From NCBI GenBank assembly GCA_963824215.1, contig CAWGOE010000004.1, positions 1,116,001 to 1,180,000 on the forward strand: a DNA stretch of 64,000 nucleotides. The letters run 5' to 3'. Each line of letters starts with the position of its first letter. Position 1 is the first letter of the stretch. The translations under genes were made by a program, and so were the position numbers. The DNA is from VRUE01 sp963824215 (GTDB lineage: Bacteria > Actinomycetota > Thermoleophilia > Solirubrobacterales > 70-9). This document shows, one piece after another, positions 15,727 through 24,108 of this stretch. The notes beneath the pieces were generated by a model. That model saw only the letters and a program-made list of their open reading frames with translations, did no database searches and was not told the DNA's origin.

Positions 15727-16944
15727 ATGCGCTTCTACGAGTACGAGGCACGCAAGATCGTCGAGCTGGCGGGGATTCCCGTCACCAAGTACGGCTTCTG
15801 TAAAACGGCTGAGGAGGCCCGCAAGGCGGCCGAGGAAATCGGCGGCCCAACGGTGATCAAGTCGCAGGTGCTGAGCGGTGGCCGGATGAAGGCGGGCGGC
15901 GTCAAATTCGCCGACACGCCGGAGGAAGCCGCCGAGCACGCCGAGGCGATCCTGCGGCTCGAGATCAACGGCCACATGCCGCGCGGCGTCTTGGTCGACC
16001 CCAAAGCCGAGGTCAAGCAGGAGTACTACGCGAGCGTCGTATGGGACGGCACCGCGAAGCGGCCGCTGATGCTGTTCAGCGATATGGGCGGCATCGACAT
16101 CGAGGAGGTCGCCGAGACCCACCCCGACCACGTCGGCCGCGGCCACCTCTCCAATCTCTTGCCGATCGCGGACTTCGAGGCCAAGCAAGCCGTCGCCGCG
16201 ACCGGAGTCACCGGCTCGCAGCTGAACCGGGCGACGCCGATCCTGGCCAAGCTGGCCCGCCTCTTCCGCGACTACGACATGACCCTGGCCGAGATCAACC
16301 CGCTGGCCGAGCTGACCGACGGCAGCTTCGTGGCCCTCGACGCCCACATGGAGATGGAGAGCGAGGCGGTCGGCCGGCAGAAGGCGCTGCTCCGCAAGCA
16401 CCTCGAGATCGCCGAGGAGGACACCCGCGAGACCTACGAGCCATCCGACTTCGAGCGCAACGTCGCCGCGATCGACGCGGCCGACCACCGTGGCGTGATC
16501 CAGGGCAAGGACCACGGCTTCGAGGGCAACCTCGGCCTCGTGATCGGCGCCGGCGGCGGCTCGCTGACCCTCACCGACGCAGTCCGCAGCCAGGGCGGCA
16601 AGCCGGCCAACTACTCCGAGATCGGCGGCAACCCCTCGGTCGCTAAGGCCTGCGGCCTGGCCAAGGAGGTACTGGAAAAGGACGGCGTTGAGAAGATCGC
16701 CGTGATGATGTCGATCGTCTCCAACACGCGGGTCGACATCGTCGCCCGCGGTGTGATCAAGGCCTGCCTCGAGCTGGATAAGGACCCCGGCGAGACGATC
16801 GCGATCTTCCGCATCCCCGGCGCCTGGGAGGACGAGGGCTTCAAGATCCTCGACAGATACGGCGTCGAGTACTGCGACCGCTCGGTCTCGATGTGGGAGG
16901 CGGCGGGACGCGCCGTTTCGAAGATTCAGGGAGCCCCAGCGTGA
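15727..16944 (+). CDS. SucC-like ATP-grasp acyl-CoA synthetase (NDP-forming), beta subunit
   Basis: A 405-residue subunit with the ATP-grasp domain in residues 1-240 (MRFYEYEARKIVELAGIPVT, AEINPLAEL) and the CoA-ligase beta domain after 250 (GLVIGAGGGSLTLTDAV). In place of the usual succinyl-CoA synthetase ANFLDVGGG motif it has ANYSEIGGNPS, nearer to the pattern in citryl-CoA synthetase/ATP-citrate lyase-type subunits. It is therefore called SucC-like rather than sucC. It overlaps the alpha subunit gene by 4 bases. Succinate is the default substrate by family; another carboxylic acid is possible. Confidence 0.85.
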   Translation: MRFYEYEARKIVELAGIPVTKYGFCKTAEEARKAAEEIGGPTVIKSQVLSGGRMKAGGVKFADTPEEAAEHAEAILRLEINGHMPRGVLVDPKAEVKQEYYASVVWDGTAKRPLMLFSDMGGIDIEEVAETHPDHVGRGHLSNLLPIADFEAKQAVAATGVTGSQLNRATPILAKLARLFRDYDMTLAEINPLAELTDGSFVALDAHMEMESEAVGRQKALLRKHLEIAEEDTRETYEPSDFERNVAAIDAADHRGVIQGKDHGFEGNLGLVIGAGGGSLTLTDAVRSQGGKPANYSEIGGNPSVAKACGLAKEVLEKDGVEKIAVMMSIVSNTRVDIVARGVIKACLELDKDPGETIAIFRIPGAWEDEGFKILDRYGVEYCDRSVSMWEAAGRAVSKIQGAPA

Positions 16945-17858
16945 GCATCCTGCTGAACAAGGACACCACCTTCATCGTCCAGGGAATCACCGGGCGCGAG
17001 GCGGTCAACCTGACCAGGGAGTGCCTCGACTACGGCTCCAAGGTCGTCGGCGGCGTCACCCCCGGCCGCAAGGGTCGCGAGGTGCACGGCGTGCCGGTCT
17101 TCGACACCGTCGCCCAGGCGGTCGAGCACTACGGCAGCCCGATCGACGGCTCGGTCGTCACCGTCCCCCCCGCCTTTACCAAGGACGCGGTGCTGGAGGC
17201 GATCGAGAACGGGATCAAGCTGATCGTGATCGTCACCGAGCGCATCCCGCGCCGCGACGTCGCCCAGATGGTCGAGTTGGCGGATATGCGCGGGGCGCGG
17301 ATCATCGGCCCCAACTGCCTCGGCCTGATCGTTCCGGAGGTCTGCAAGATGGGCGGCATCGGCGGCCCCGCCAAAGACGCCGCCAAGGCCTACGCCCCCG
17401 GCCCGGTTGGCGTGATGAGCCGCTCGGGTGGGATGACCACCGAGATCTCCTCCTCGTTGACCCAGGCCGGGCTCGGCGTCTCGACCGCCGTCTCGATCGG
17501 CGGCGACGCGATCATCGGTTCGACCTACGCCGAGCTGATGCCCTACTTCGAGGCCGACGAGCAGACCCAGGCGATCGTGATCTACACCGAGCCCGGCGGC
17601 CGCATGGAGGCGCAGCTCTCCGAATGGGTCAAGGAGAACAGCTCACGCCTGCCGATCGTCGCCTTCATGGCCGGCAAGTTCATGGACGACGAGGAGATGA
17701 AAGGCATGAGCTTCGGCCACGCAGGAACCATTGTCGAGGGCGTGGAGGACACGGCGACGGAGAAGATCGCCCGCCTCGAAGCCGCCGGCATCCGCGTCGT
17801 CGAGCGGATCGACGAGATCCCCGACGCGGTCAAGCAAAAGCTGGGGGTCGCAGCCTGA
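16941..17858 (+). CDS. SucD-like CoA ligase alpha subunit
   Basis: A 305-residue alpha subunit of an NDP-forming CoA ligase, partner of the preceding gene. It has the CoA-binding Rossmann domain (IVQGITGREAVNLTRECLDY, GGVTPGRKG), IIGPNCLGLI, MSRSGGMTTEI, and the phosphohistidine loop MSFGHAGTIV with His260 as the residue that carries phosphate between ATP and the acyl group. The GTG start overlaps the beta-subunit stop (GTGA) and follows GGGAG. Length and motifs are complete. The reaction would be acid + CoA + ATP to acyl-CoA + ADP + Pi, reversible. Confidence 0.9.
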   Translation: MSILLNKDTTFIVQGITGREAVNLTRECLDYGSKVVGGVTPGRKGREVHGVPVFDTVAQAVEHYGSPIDGSVVTVPPAFTKDAVLEAIENGIKLIVIVTERIPRRDVAQMVELADMRGARIIGPNCLGLIVPEVCKMGGIGGPAKDAAKAYAPGPVGVMSRSGGMTTEISSSLTQAGLGVSTAVSIGGDAIIGSTYAELMPYFEADEQTQAIVIYTEPGGRMEAQLSEWVKENSSRLPIVAFMAGKFMDDEEMKGMSFGHAGTIVEGVEDTATEKIARLEAAGIRVVERIDEIPDAVKQKLGVAA

Positions 17859-18103
17859 TGGCCGAGACGCTGAACAAAGTCTTCATCGACGTCGAGGTCG
17901 ATGCTTCCGTCGCCGGCGACGCCGAGCTAGCCAAGAAGCTTGAAGAAGTCTGCCCCGTCGACATCTTCGCCGCGACTGACTCCGGCGTCGAAATCGTTAG
18001 CAAGAACCTCGACGAGTGCGTCCTCTGCAACCTCTGCGTCGACGCGGCACCCGACGGCGCGGTCCGCGTCGTCAAGCTCTACAACGGCAGCGACCCTTCC
18101 TAA
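17858..18103 (+). CDS. single [4Fe-4S] ferredoxin-like protein
   Basis: An 81-residue protein whose ATG overlaps the alpha-subunit TGA, so it belongs to the same operon. It keeps Cys32 in VCPVDIF from the first ferredoxin half and Cys54, Cys57 and Cys60 (CVLCNLC) from the second. The fourth cysteine of the second motif is Ala, and the first motif has lost its CxxCxxC. The surviving four are exactly those that ligate one cluster of a two-cluster ferredoxin, so one [4Fe-4S] centre is expected. Its co-location with a CoA ligase suggests electron transfer to a 2-oxoacid:ferredoxin oxidoreductase encoded elsewhere (inference). Confidence 0.8.
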   Translation: MAETLNKVFIDVEVDASVAGDAELAKKLEEVCPVDIFAATDSGVEIVSKNLDECVLCNLCVDAAPDGAVRVVKLYNGSDPS

Positions 18104-18170
18104 AGCTCTTTCCGCCTTTGACGGCCCTTGCAGCGGCCCCACAATTCAATTTCTCTGACTCGCTTCAAGC

Positions 18171-18995
18171 GTGAACGCTGCAGAGGCGACATTTCCTTGG
18201 CCAGATCCCACCTCCCAAAGGGGGTCACCTGAAGCAAAGTTTCGAAGGGCAGGGAGACACCTGGGGGAACTAGAAGGTCTGATTCAAGCCTTCGATCGCG
18301 AAAAGCCTCACCGCTTGGCGCTCCAATCCCAAAGATTGCCTGAGAACCTCCCGGCAGGAGAAGAAATCCCGCATTTCGAGATTGTCATTCGAGATCTGCA
18401 GCCGGCCCCAAGGGAGATTGGCCTTTCTTTGGGCGATTTCCTTACCAATTTGCGGGCGTCACTCGATCATCTAGCTTGGAATCTGGTGCTTGAGAATGGC
18501 AGTAAGCCCAGCTTCAAAACTCAGTTCCCCATTACCGTCGGCAAACCCACAATCGAGGGTGGCGTTGCCAGCGACGTGATGAAGATCATCGAATCCCTGC
18601 AGCCGCGCGCGCAACCCAGTGCAGGTGAACCGGCTCAGCACCCGCTCTCGGCGCTGAACCGCCTAGTTCGAGTCGACAAGCATCGACACATTCCCCTTTG
18701 CATTGTCGGCATGGAGGGCATCACCTCCTATCACGGCAACGGAGTCAATCGGCATGGCGTCAAATGGGCGGAATTTGACCCTCCGCGCCCGCTGCGCAAC
18801 GAGGCAAACATTTGCACGGCAATTTCAGATGTGGTTAATCACATGGACGTAGATATAGAGATATCCACGACCATCGCCTTAGCGACCGAGGACATTGCCA
18901 AAGCGGAACCGCTAGATCGGCTCTGCCAAAAACTAAGGCGCACCACCTGGAACGTTCTGGAAAGGCTCCTGCCTCACAGCGGAGAAATTTCCTAG
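18171..18995 (+). CDS. hypothetical protein of atypical base composition
   Basis: A 274-residue soluble protein of unknown function. The motif LRASLDHLAWNLVLE near residue 95-110 is the best conserved-looking feature and is reminiscent of a widespread but uncharacterised bacterial family. There is no signal peptide or membrane segment. The start is GTG at 18171 with no clear ribosome-binding site. Codon usage is conspicuously richer in A/T-ending codons than in any neighbour, and the gene sits alone between two operons, so it looks like a recent acquisition. Confidence 0.6.
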   Translation: MNAAEATFPWPDPTSQRGSPEAKFRRAGRHLGELEGLIQAFDREKPHRLALQSQRLPENLPAGEEIPHFEIVIRDLQPAPREIGLSLGDFLTNLRASLDHLAWNLVLENGSKPSFKTQFPITVGKPTIEGGVASDVMKIIESLQPRAQPSAGEPAQHPLSALNRLVRVDKHRHIPLCIVGMEGITSYHGNGVNRHGVKWAEFDPPRPLRNEANICTAISDVVNHMDVDIEISTTIALATEDIAKAEPLDRLCQKLRRTTWNVLERLLPHSGEIS

Positions 18996-19034
18996 GGGGC
19001 GCTGGGCGGCCACTTCCGTCCTGTGGGAACCGTC

Positions 19035-19060
19035 ACATTGACCTAGACGTCGATCAATGT
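19035..19060. promoter_or_regulatory. operator-like inverted repeat upstream of thiolase operon
   Basis: ACATTGA at 19035-19041 and TCAATGT at 19054-19060 form a perfect 7-bp inverted repeat with a 12-base spacer, about 105 bases before the thiolase start. It is AT-rich relative to its surroundings. A TetR/FadR-type lipid-responsive repressor site is a reasonable guess; no such regulator is adjacent. Confidence 0.4.
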
Positions 19061-19072
19061 CTCGGTTACGTT

Positions 19073-19088
19073 TACATCGATCCATGTA
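19073..19088. promoter_or_regulatory. second operator-like palindrome, thiolase operon
   Basis: TACAT-N6-ATGTA, 12 bases downstream of the first inverted repeat and about 77 bases before the thiolase TTG. Two symmetric sites in tandem in the only sizeable gap before a five-gene operon point to regulated transcription. Confidence 0.35.
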
Positions 19089-19164
19089 GTGGGTAGCTCA
19101 CGGCGGGAGGCTTTTGCGGCCCCTGCACGTCCCCGTATCGCACTCCAATCGAAAGGCATCGACG

Positions 19165-20460
19165 TTGACTTCCAGTCCCCGTCGTGTCGCCATCGTCGGC
19201 GGCAACCGGATCCCATTTGCGCGCTCCAACTCGGTCTACTCGCGCGCGTCCAACCAGGACATGCTCACCACCGCCCTCGACGGCCTGGTCGAGCGCTACT
19301 CGCTCGGCGGCGCAATCCTCGGCGAGGTTGCCGGCGGCGCCGTGCTCAAGCACTCGCGCGACCGCGACCTGACCCGTGAGAGCGTGCTCGGCACGCGTCT
19401 CGCCCCCGAGACCCCGGCTTATGACGTGCAGCAGGCCTGCGGCACCGGCCTCGAGACGACGATCCTCGTCGCCAACAAGATCGCCCTCGGCCAGATCGAC
19501 TCGGGCATCGCCTGCGGAGCCGACACCACCTCCGACGCGCCGATCGGCCTCAACGAGGATCTGCGCGAGGTACTGCTCGACGCCAACCGCGAGAAGTCGA
19601 CGGCGGGCCGGCTCAAGCAGCTGACCCGCCTTCGCCCCGGCCACGTCGTCCCCTCCATCCCGCGCAATGAGGAGCCGCGCACCGGCCTCTCTATGGGCGA
19701 GCACTGCGCCGTGATGGCGGCCGAGTGGGGCGTCGAGCGCGAGGAGCAGGACGAGCTCGCCGTGCAGAGTCACCACAACCTCGCCGCCGCCTACGAGCGG
19801 GGGTTCATGGACGACCTCGTCAACCCCTACCTCGGCCTCGAGCGCGACCAGAACCTGCGCCCCGACTCCTCGACCGAGAAGCTGGCCAAGCTCGGCCCGG
19901 TCTTCGGCGGCGAGGACGGCACGATGACTGCCGCCAACTCGACCCCGCTCAGCGATGGTGCCTCGGCTGTGCTGCTGGCGAGCGAGGAGTGGGCAAAGGA
20001 GCGCGACCTGCCGATCCTCGCCTACTTCGTCGACGGCCAGACCGCGGCGATCGACCACGTCCACAAGCGCGAGGGGCTGCTGATGGCGCCCGCTTACGCG
20101 ATGCCGCGCATGCTCGACCGCAACGAGCTGAAGCTGCAGGACTTCGCTCTCTACGAGATCCACGAGGCCTTCGCGGCGCAGGTCCTCTGCACGCTGCGCG
20201 CCTGGGAGGACGAGCGCTTCTGCCGCGACCGGCTCGGCCGCGATGAGCCGCTCGGTGCGATCGAGCGCGAGCGGCTCAACGTCAACGGCGGATCGCTTGC
20301 CGCCGGGCATCCGTTTGCCGCCACCGGCGGCCGCATCGTCGCCTCGCTGGCCAAGGAGCTGCACGAGCGCGGCTCTGGTCGCGGCGTGATCAGCATCTGC
20401 GCCGCCGCCGGGCAGGGCGTCGTCGCAATCCTCGAGAGCGCCGGAGGGGATGCCAAATGA
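19165..20460 (+). CDS. acetyl-CoA C-acyltransferase (thiolase), FadA2/FadI-like
   Basis: A 431-residue thiolase, cleaving 3-ketoacyl-CoA with CoA. Catalytic residues are visible: the nucleophilic Cys in QQACGTGLET, the His in IHEAFAAQ, NVNGGSLAAGHPFAATGGR, and the C-terminal CAAAGQG, where the second catalytic Cys lies in ICAAAGQG. The TTG start at 19165 is chosen because GAAAGG lies eight bases upstream and homology begins there. It opens a tight operon (4-base overlaps) with a two-domain FabG, a MaoC hydratase and two acyl-CoA dehydrogenases. The order resembles the fadA2-fabG4-htdX cluster with fadE5 of mycobacteria. Confidence 0.92.
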   Translation: MTSSPRRVAIVGGNRIPFARSNSVYSRASNQDMLTTALDGLVERYSLGGAILGEVAGGAVLKHSRDRDLTRESVLGTRLAPETPAYDVQQACGTGLETTILVANKIALGQIDSGIACGADTTSDAPIGLNEDLREVLLDANREKSTAGRLKQLTRLRPGHVVPSIPRNEEPRTGLSMGEHCAVMAAEWGVEREEQDELAVQSHHNLAAAYERGFMDDLVNPYLGLERDQNLRPDSSTEKLAKLGPVFGGEDGTMTAANSTPLSDGASAVLLASEEWAKERDLPILAYFVDGQTAAIDHVHKREGLLMAPAYAMPRMLDRNELKLQDFALYEIHEAFAAQVLCTLRAWEDERFCRDRLGRDEPLGAIERERLNVNGGSLAAGHPFAATGGRIVASLAKELHERGSGRGVISICAAAGQGVVAILESAGGDAK

Positions 20461-21776
20461 GCGACCTCTACGCACAGCTGGTCAACTCGCCTCCGGGCAA
20501 GCTGATCGCTCCCCGCGTCGGCCTCCCGCGCCCGGCGACGCTGAAGCGCCACACGGCGGGCCAGACCGAGAGCGGCGCCGTTCTGGTCGGCGCCGCGCCA
20601 GGAGGCAGGCTCGGCAAAGCGATCGAGCTGCTGCTCGGGGACATCGGCGCGCCACGGCCGCAGAAATCCGACAGCCCGGTCGGGGCGCTGGTCTTCGACG
20701 CGACCGGAATCTCCGACTCGACCGAGCTGGTCGAGCTGCAGCGCTTCTTCCACCCCCTCGTCAAACGGGTCGAGCGCTCCGGCCGGGTCGTAGTGCTCGG
20801 CACGCCGCCCAGCGGACTGCCGGCGCGTGCAGCGACCGCGCAGCGAGCCCTCGAGGGCTTCACCCGCTCGCTCGGCAAGGAGATCGGTCGCGGCATCGCG
20901 GTGCAGCTCGTCTACGTCGCCGAGGGCGCCGAGGACCAGCTCGACTCAACCCTGCGCTTCCTCCTCTCTCCCCGCTCCGCCTACGTCTCCGGCCAGGTGA
21001 TCCGGATTGGCAAGGGGGTCGCGAAGGCATCGCGTCCCGAATGGGAAAAGCCGCTCGATGGCTGCCGGGCCCTGGTAACCGGCGCCTCGCGCGGGATCGG
21101 CGAGGCGATCGCCGAGACCCTGCACCGCGACGGCGCCGAGCTCGTCCTGCTCGACGTGCCGGCGCTTACCGACGACCTCGCCAGAGTGGCCGAGCGGCTC
21201 GATGCGGAAACGATCGAGCTCGACATCACCGATCCAGATGCGCCGGCGACGATCGCCGAGCGGCTGACCGGCGGCATCGATGTGGTTGTCCACAACGCCG
21301 GCGTCACCCGCGACCGCACGATCGCGAAGATGCCCGAGGATCGCTGGACCTCGCTGATGGAGATCAACCTCTCCAGCGAGGAGCGGATCAACGACGAGCT
21401 GTTGCACCGCGACTTGCTACGCCAGAACGGCCGCATCGTCTGCGTCTCCTCGATGAGCGGCATCGCCGGCAACTCGGGGCAGACCAATTACGCGACCTCG
21501 AAGGCGGGCGTGATCGGCATGGTCGAAGCGCTGGCACCGGAGCTTGCGAAGCGCGGCACGACGATCAACGCGGTCGCGCCCGGCTTCATCGAGACGCAGA
21601 TGACCGATGCGATGCCGATCGCAATCCGCGAAGCAGGCCGCCGCATGAACAGCATGTCGCAGGGTGGGTTGCCAGTCGACGTCGCCGAGGCGATCGCCTG
21701 GTTCGCCAACCCCGCATCGACCGGGGTCAATGGCAACGTCGTCCGGGTCTGCGGCCAAAGCCTGTTGGGAGCCTGA
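20457..21776 (+). CDS. fabG4: long-form 3-oxoacyl reductase (FabG4/HMwFabG type)
   Basis: A 439-residue SDR with two Rossmann-like halves. Residues 1-200 are a degenerate N-terminal flavodoxin-like domain. The C-terminal half has the cofactor motif TGASRGIGEAIAE, HNAG, a catalytic Ser in CVSSMSGIAG and Tyr/Lys in YATSKAG. This architecture is that of the high-molecular-weight FabG4 proteins, which act on long 3-oxoacyl or 3-hydroxyacyl-CoA with NAD(H). It overlaps the thiolase stop by 4 bases and supplies the hydroxyacyl-CoA dehydrogenase step of the operon. Confidence 0.88.
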   Translation: MSDLYAQLVNSPPGKLIAPRVGLPRPATLKRHTAGQTESGAVLVGAAPGGRLGKAIELLLGDIGAPRPQKSDSPVGALVFDATGISDSTELVELQRFFHPLVKRVERSGRVVVLGTPPSGLPARAATAQRALEGFTRSLGKEIGRGIAVQLVYVAEGAEDQLDSTLRFLLSPRSAYVSGQVIRIGKGVAKASRPEWEKPLDGCRALVTGASRGIGEAIAETLHRDGAELVLLDVPALTDDLARVAERLDAETIELDITDPDAPATIAERLTGGIDVVVHNAGVTRDRTIAKMPEDRWTSLMEINLSSEERINDELLHRDLLRQNGRIVCVSSMSGIAGNSGQTNYATSKAGVIGMVEALAPELAKRGTTINAVAPGFIETQMTDAMPIAIREAGRRMNSMSQGGLPVDVAEAIAWFANPASTGVNGNVVRVCGQSLLGA

Positions 21777-22744
21777 TGACAACGCGCACGCTCGACAGTC
21801 CTCCCAGCATCCTGCCGCTCTACGCGCGGGCGGCGGCGCCGCTGATCCCGGGCGCCTCGCTGTTGCCTTTTGTGCCGGGCCGCGGCAAGGACGTGCCCGA
21901 CCTCGAGCTGAGCCTCGCCGACGTGCGCCCCGATCCGAAGGCAGTTGCCGCTTATGCCAAGGTCTGCGGCTTCTCTCTGCGCGACAACCTCCCGCCTACG
22001 TATCCGCATGTTCTTGCCTTTCCCCTGCACATGGCGGTGATGGCTGATGGCAGCTTCCCGTTCGGCGCGGTCGGCCTCGTCCACGTCGAGAACCGGATCG
22101 TCCAGCACCGTCCGATCAGTATCGATGAGGAGCTGAAGCTCGTCGTCCGGCCAACTCCGCTGCAACCGCACAAGCGCGGCCAGACTTTCAGCCTGCTCAC
22201 CGAGGCCTGGGTAGGCCGCCAAAAGGCCTGGGAGTCGACCACCACCATCCTCCGCCGCAGCGGCTCTAAGACCGCGGTCGAGGTTTCGACCGCTATGCGG
22301 AACAAAGCTCGACCGCGGGGCGAAGAAGGTGGCTCTGGCGAGAACGACGACCCCGACGCGAAAGCCGACCTGACGCCTAGCGCCGAATGGCGGCTCGGCG
22401 GCGACCTCGGTCGCCGCTACGCCGCTGTGTCCGGCGATCGCAACCCGATCCACATGCACTCGCTGACCGCGAAGCCGCTCGGCTTCCCCAGCGCGATCGC
22501 GCACGGGATGTGGACCAAGGCCCGCTGTCTGGCCGCCTTGGAGGGACGGCTGCCCGACGCTTTTGCCATCGAAGTGCGTTTCCGCAAGCCGATCCGACTG
22601 CCAGGCAAGGTTGAGTTCCTCAGCGACGCAGGCAGTGAGGAGATCGAGTTTGCCGTGCGCGACGCAAAGCGGCAGACACCCCATCTCGATGGCCACCTAG
22701 AACCAGTCGAGGCCAAGTCCAACAGCGGGAGGAAATCGAAGTGA
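21776..22744 (+). CDS. MaoC-like (R)-enoyl-CoA hydratase
   Basis: A 322-residue double hot-dog protein. The second half carries the hydratase-2 signature: Asp and His in SGDRNPIHMHSLTAK followed by GFPSAIAHGMW. The N-terminal half (residues 1-170) is the non-catalytic hot-dog repeat, as in HtdX/HtdY-type proteins. It would hydrate trans-2-enoyl-CoA to (R)-3-hydroxyacyl-CoA, matching the preceding FabG4-type reductase. Its ATG overlaps the fabG4 stop. The acidic, disordered insert around residues 180-200 joins the two halves. Confidence 0.87.
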   Translation: MTTRTLDSPPSILPLYARAAAPLIPGASLLPFVPGRGKDVPDLELSLADVRPDPKAVAAYAKVCGFSLRDNLPPTYPHVLAFPLHMAVMADGSFPFGAVGLVHVENRIVQHRPISIDEELKLVVRPTPLQPHKRGQTFSLLTEAWVGRQKAWESTTTILRRSGSKTAVEVSTAMRNKARPRGEEGGSGENDDPDAKADLTPSAEWRLGGDLGRRYAAVSGDRNPIHMHSLTAKPLGFPSAIAHGMWTKARCLAALEGRLPDAFAIEVRFRKPIRLPGKVEFLSDAGSEEIEFAVRDAKRQTPHLDGHLEPVEAKSNSGRKSK

Positions 22745-24081
22745 ACGGCAACGATAAAGGCAACACGGGAGTGGCCGAGCGCAGCATGGGCATCGGCCTA
22801 CGGGCGCTGAACTGGCTGGCCGGCTCGGACCTGCTCGACCGGATCCGCGTGCGCAAACAGGTCGAGCGGGCGCTTTTCCAGGGAACCAAGAACGGCTTCC
22901 GCTCGGCGACCGCCGCCGGACGCACCTTCAAAGCGGCCCAGAACCTGACCCGGCCGGCACGGCAGGCGACCGGCAAGCCGCGCAGCCTCTTCGACATCAG
23001 CCCCGACGACGAGCAACAGATGTTCCAGGAGGCGGTGCGCGATTTCGCCGCGGCAAAGGTCCGCCCCGCCGCCCAGGAGGCAGACGCCGAGCGGACGGTC
23101 CCTGCTGAGCTGCTGGCGCAGGCAAACGAGCTCGGCGTCAACATGCTCGGCATCCCCGAGGAGCTCGGCGGCGTGATGCACGAGCAGGCAGCCACGACCA
23201 GCGCCCTGGTCGGCGAGGCGCTCGCCCACGGCGACATGGGTATCGCCTACGCCACGCTCGCTCCCGGCGCGGTCGCGACCGCGATCGGCCACTGGGGCAC
23301 GGCGGAGCAGGAGGCCACCTACCTGCCGCCCTTCAGTGGTGAGGAAGCGCCAGCCGCCGCCCTTGCCCTGCTCGAGCCACGGCCGCTCTTCGACCCGCTG
23401 AAGCTGAAGACGACGGCGCGGCGCGATGGCGAGGACTGGGTCCTCAGCGGCGCCAAGTCGCTGATTGCCCGCGCCACCGAGTGCGAGCTCTTCCTCGTCG
23501 CCGCCGCGGCGGACGAGGTGGGCCCGGCGCTTTTCGTGATCGAGTCGGGCGCCTCCGGACTCTCGGTGCAGGACGAGCCAGCGATGGGCCTGAGGGCTGC
23601 CGCCACCGGCCGCCTGCTGCTCGAGGACGTTCGCCTGCCGGGCAGCGCGCTGCTCGGCGAGGGCGATCGCGACGCCTACATCGAGTGCGTGCAGCGGGCG
23701 CGGATCGCCTGGTGCGCGCTGGCGGTCGGCGCCTCCCAGGCGGTTCTCGACTACGTCATTCCCTACGTCAACGAACGCACCGCCTTCGGCGAACCGGTCT
23801 CCAACCGTCAGGCGGTCGCCTTCGGCGTCTCGGACATCGGCATCGAGACGGGTGGCATGCGGCTCGCCACCTACCGCGCCGCCAGCCGCGCCGATCAGGG
23901 TCAGGAGTTCGGCCGCGAGGCCGCCCTGGCGCGCAAGCTCTGCGCCGCCAAGGGGATGGAGATCGGCTCCGAAGGCGTGCAGCTGCTCGGCGGCCACGGC
24001 TTCGTCAAGGAGCACCCGGTCGAGCGCTGGTACCGCGACCTCCGCGCAGCGGGCGTTATGGAGGGCGCCCTGCTCGTTTAG
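22741..24081 (+). CDS. acyl-CoA dehydrogenase (first of pair)
   Basis: A 446-residue protein with an N-terminal extension of about 85 residues before the dehydrogenase fold (FDISPDDEQQMFQEAVRDFA). FAD/substrate domain motifs are weaker than in the following paralogue, but NERTAFGEPVSNRQAVAFGV and QLLGGHGFVKEHPVERWYRD are clear. The chain ends at GVMEGALLV, just where the EGT active-site motif lies in relatives, leaving the usual last helix absent. The GTG overlaps the hydratase stop by 4 bases. It may be a non-catalytic or obligate heteromeric partner of the next gene, as for paired FadE proteins; that is inference. Confidence 0.87.
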   Translation: MNGNDKGNTGVAERSMGIGLRALNWLAGSDLLDRIRVRKQVERALFQGTKNGFRSATAAGRTFKAAQNLTRPARQATGKPRSLFDISPDDEQQMFQEAVRDFAAAKVRPAAQEADAERTVPAELLAQANELGVNMLGIPEELGGVMHEQAATTSALVGEALAHGDMGIAYATLAPGAVATAIGHWGTAEQEATYLPPFSGEEAPAAALALLEPRPLFDPLKLKTTARRDGEDWVLSGAKSLIARATECELFLVAAAADEVGPALFVIESGASGLSVQDEPAMGLRAAATGRLLLEDVRLPGSALLGEGDRDAYIECVQRARIAWCALAVGASQAVLDYVIPYVNERTAFGEPVSNRQAVAFGVSDIGIETGGMRLATYRAASRADQGQEFGREAALARKLCAAKGMEIGSEGVQLLGGHGFVKEHPVERWYRDLRAAGVMEGALLV

Positions 24082-24108
24082 CGCCCGCTAAGAGCGAAAG
24101 GCAGAACG

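Noticed and set aside
15727..17858. Assignment as malate thiokinase (mtkAB) working with the malyl-CoA lyase at 3187
   Set aside because: The beta subunit differs from both SucC and MtkA at the signature motif and the genes are 11 kb apart; substrate left open.
22798..24015. 405-codon frame antisense to the first acyl-CoA dehydrogenase of the pair
   Set aside because: No motif, and the sense gene has operon overlaps on both sides.
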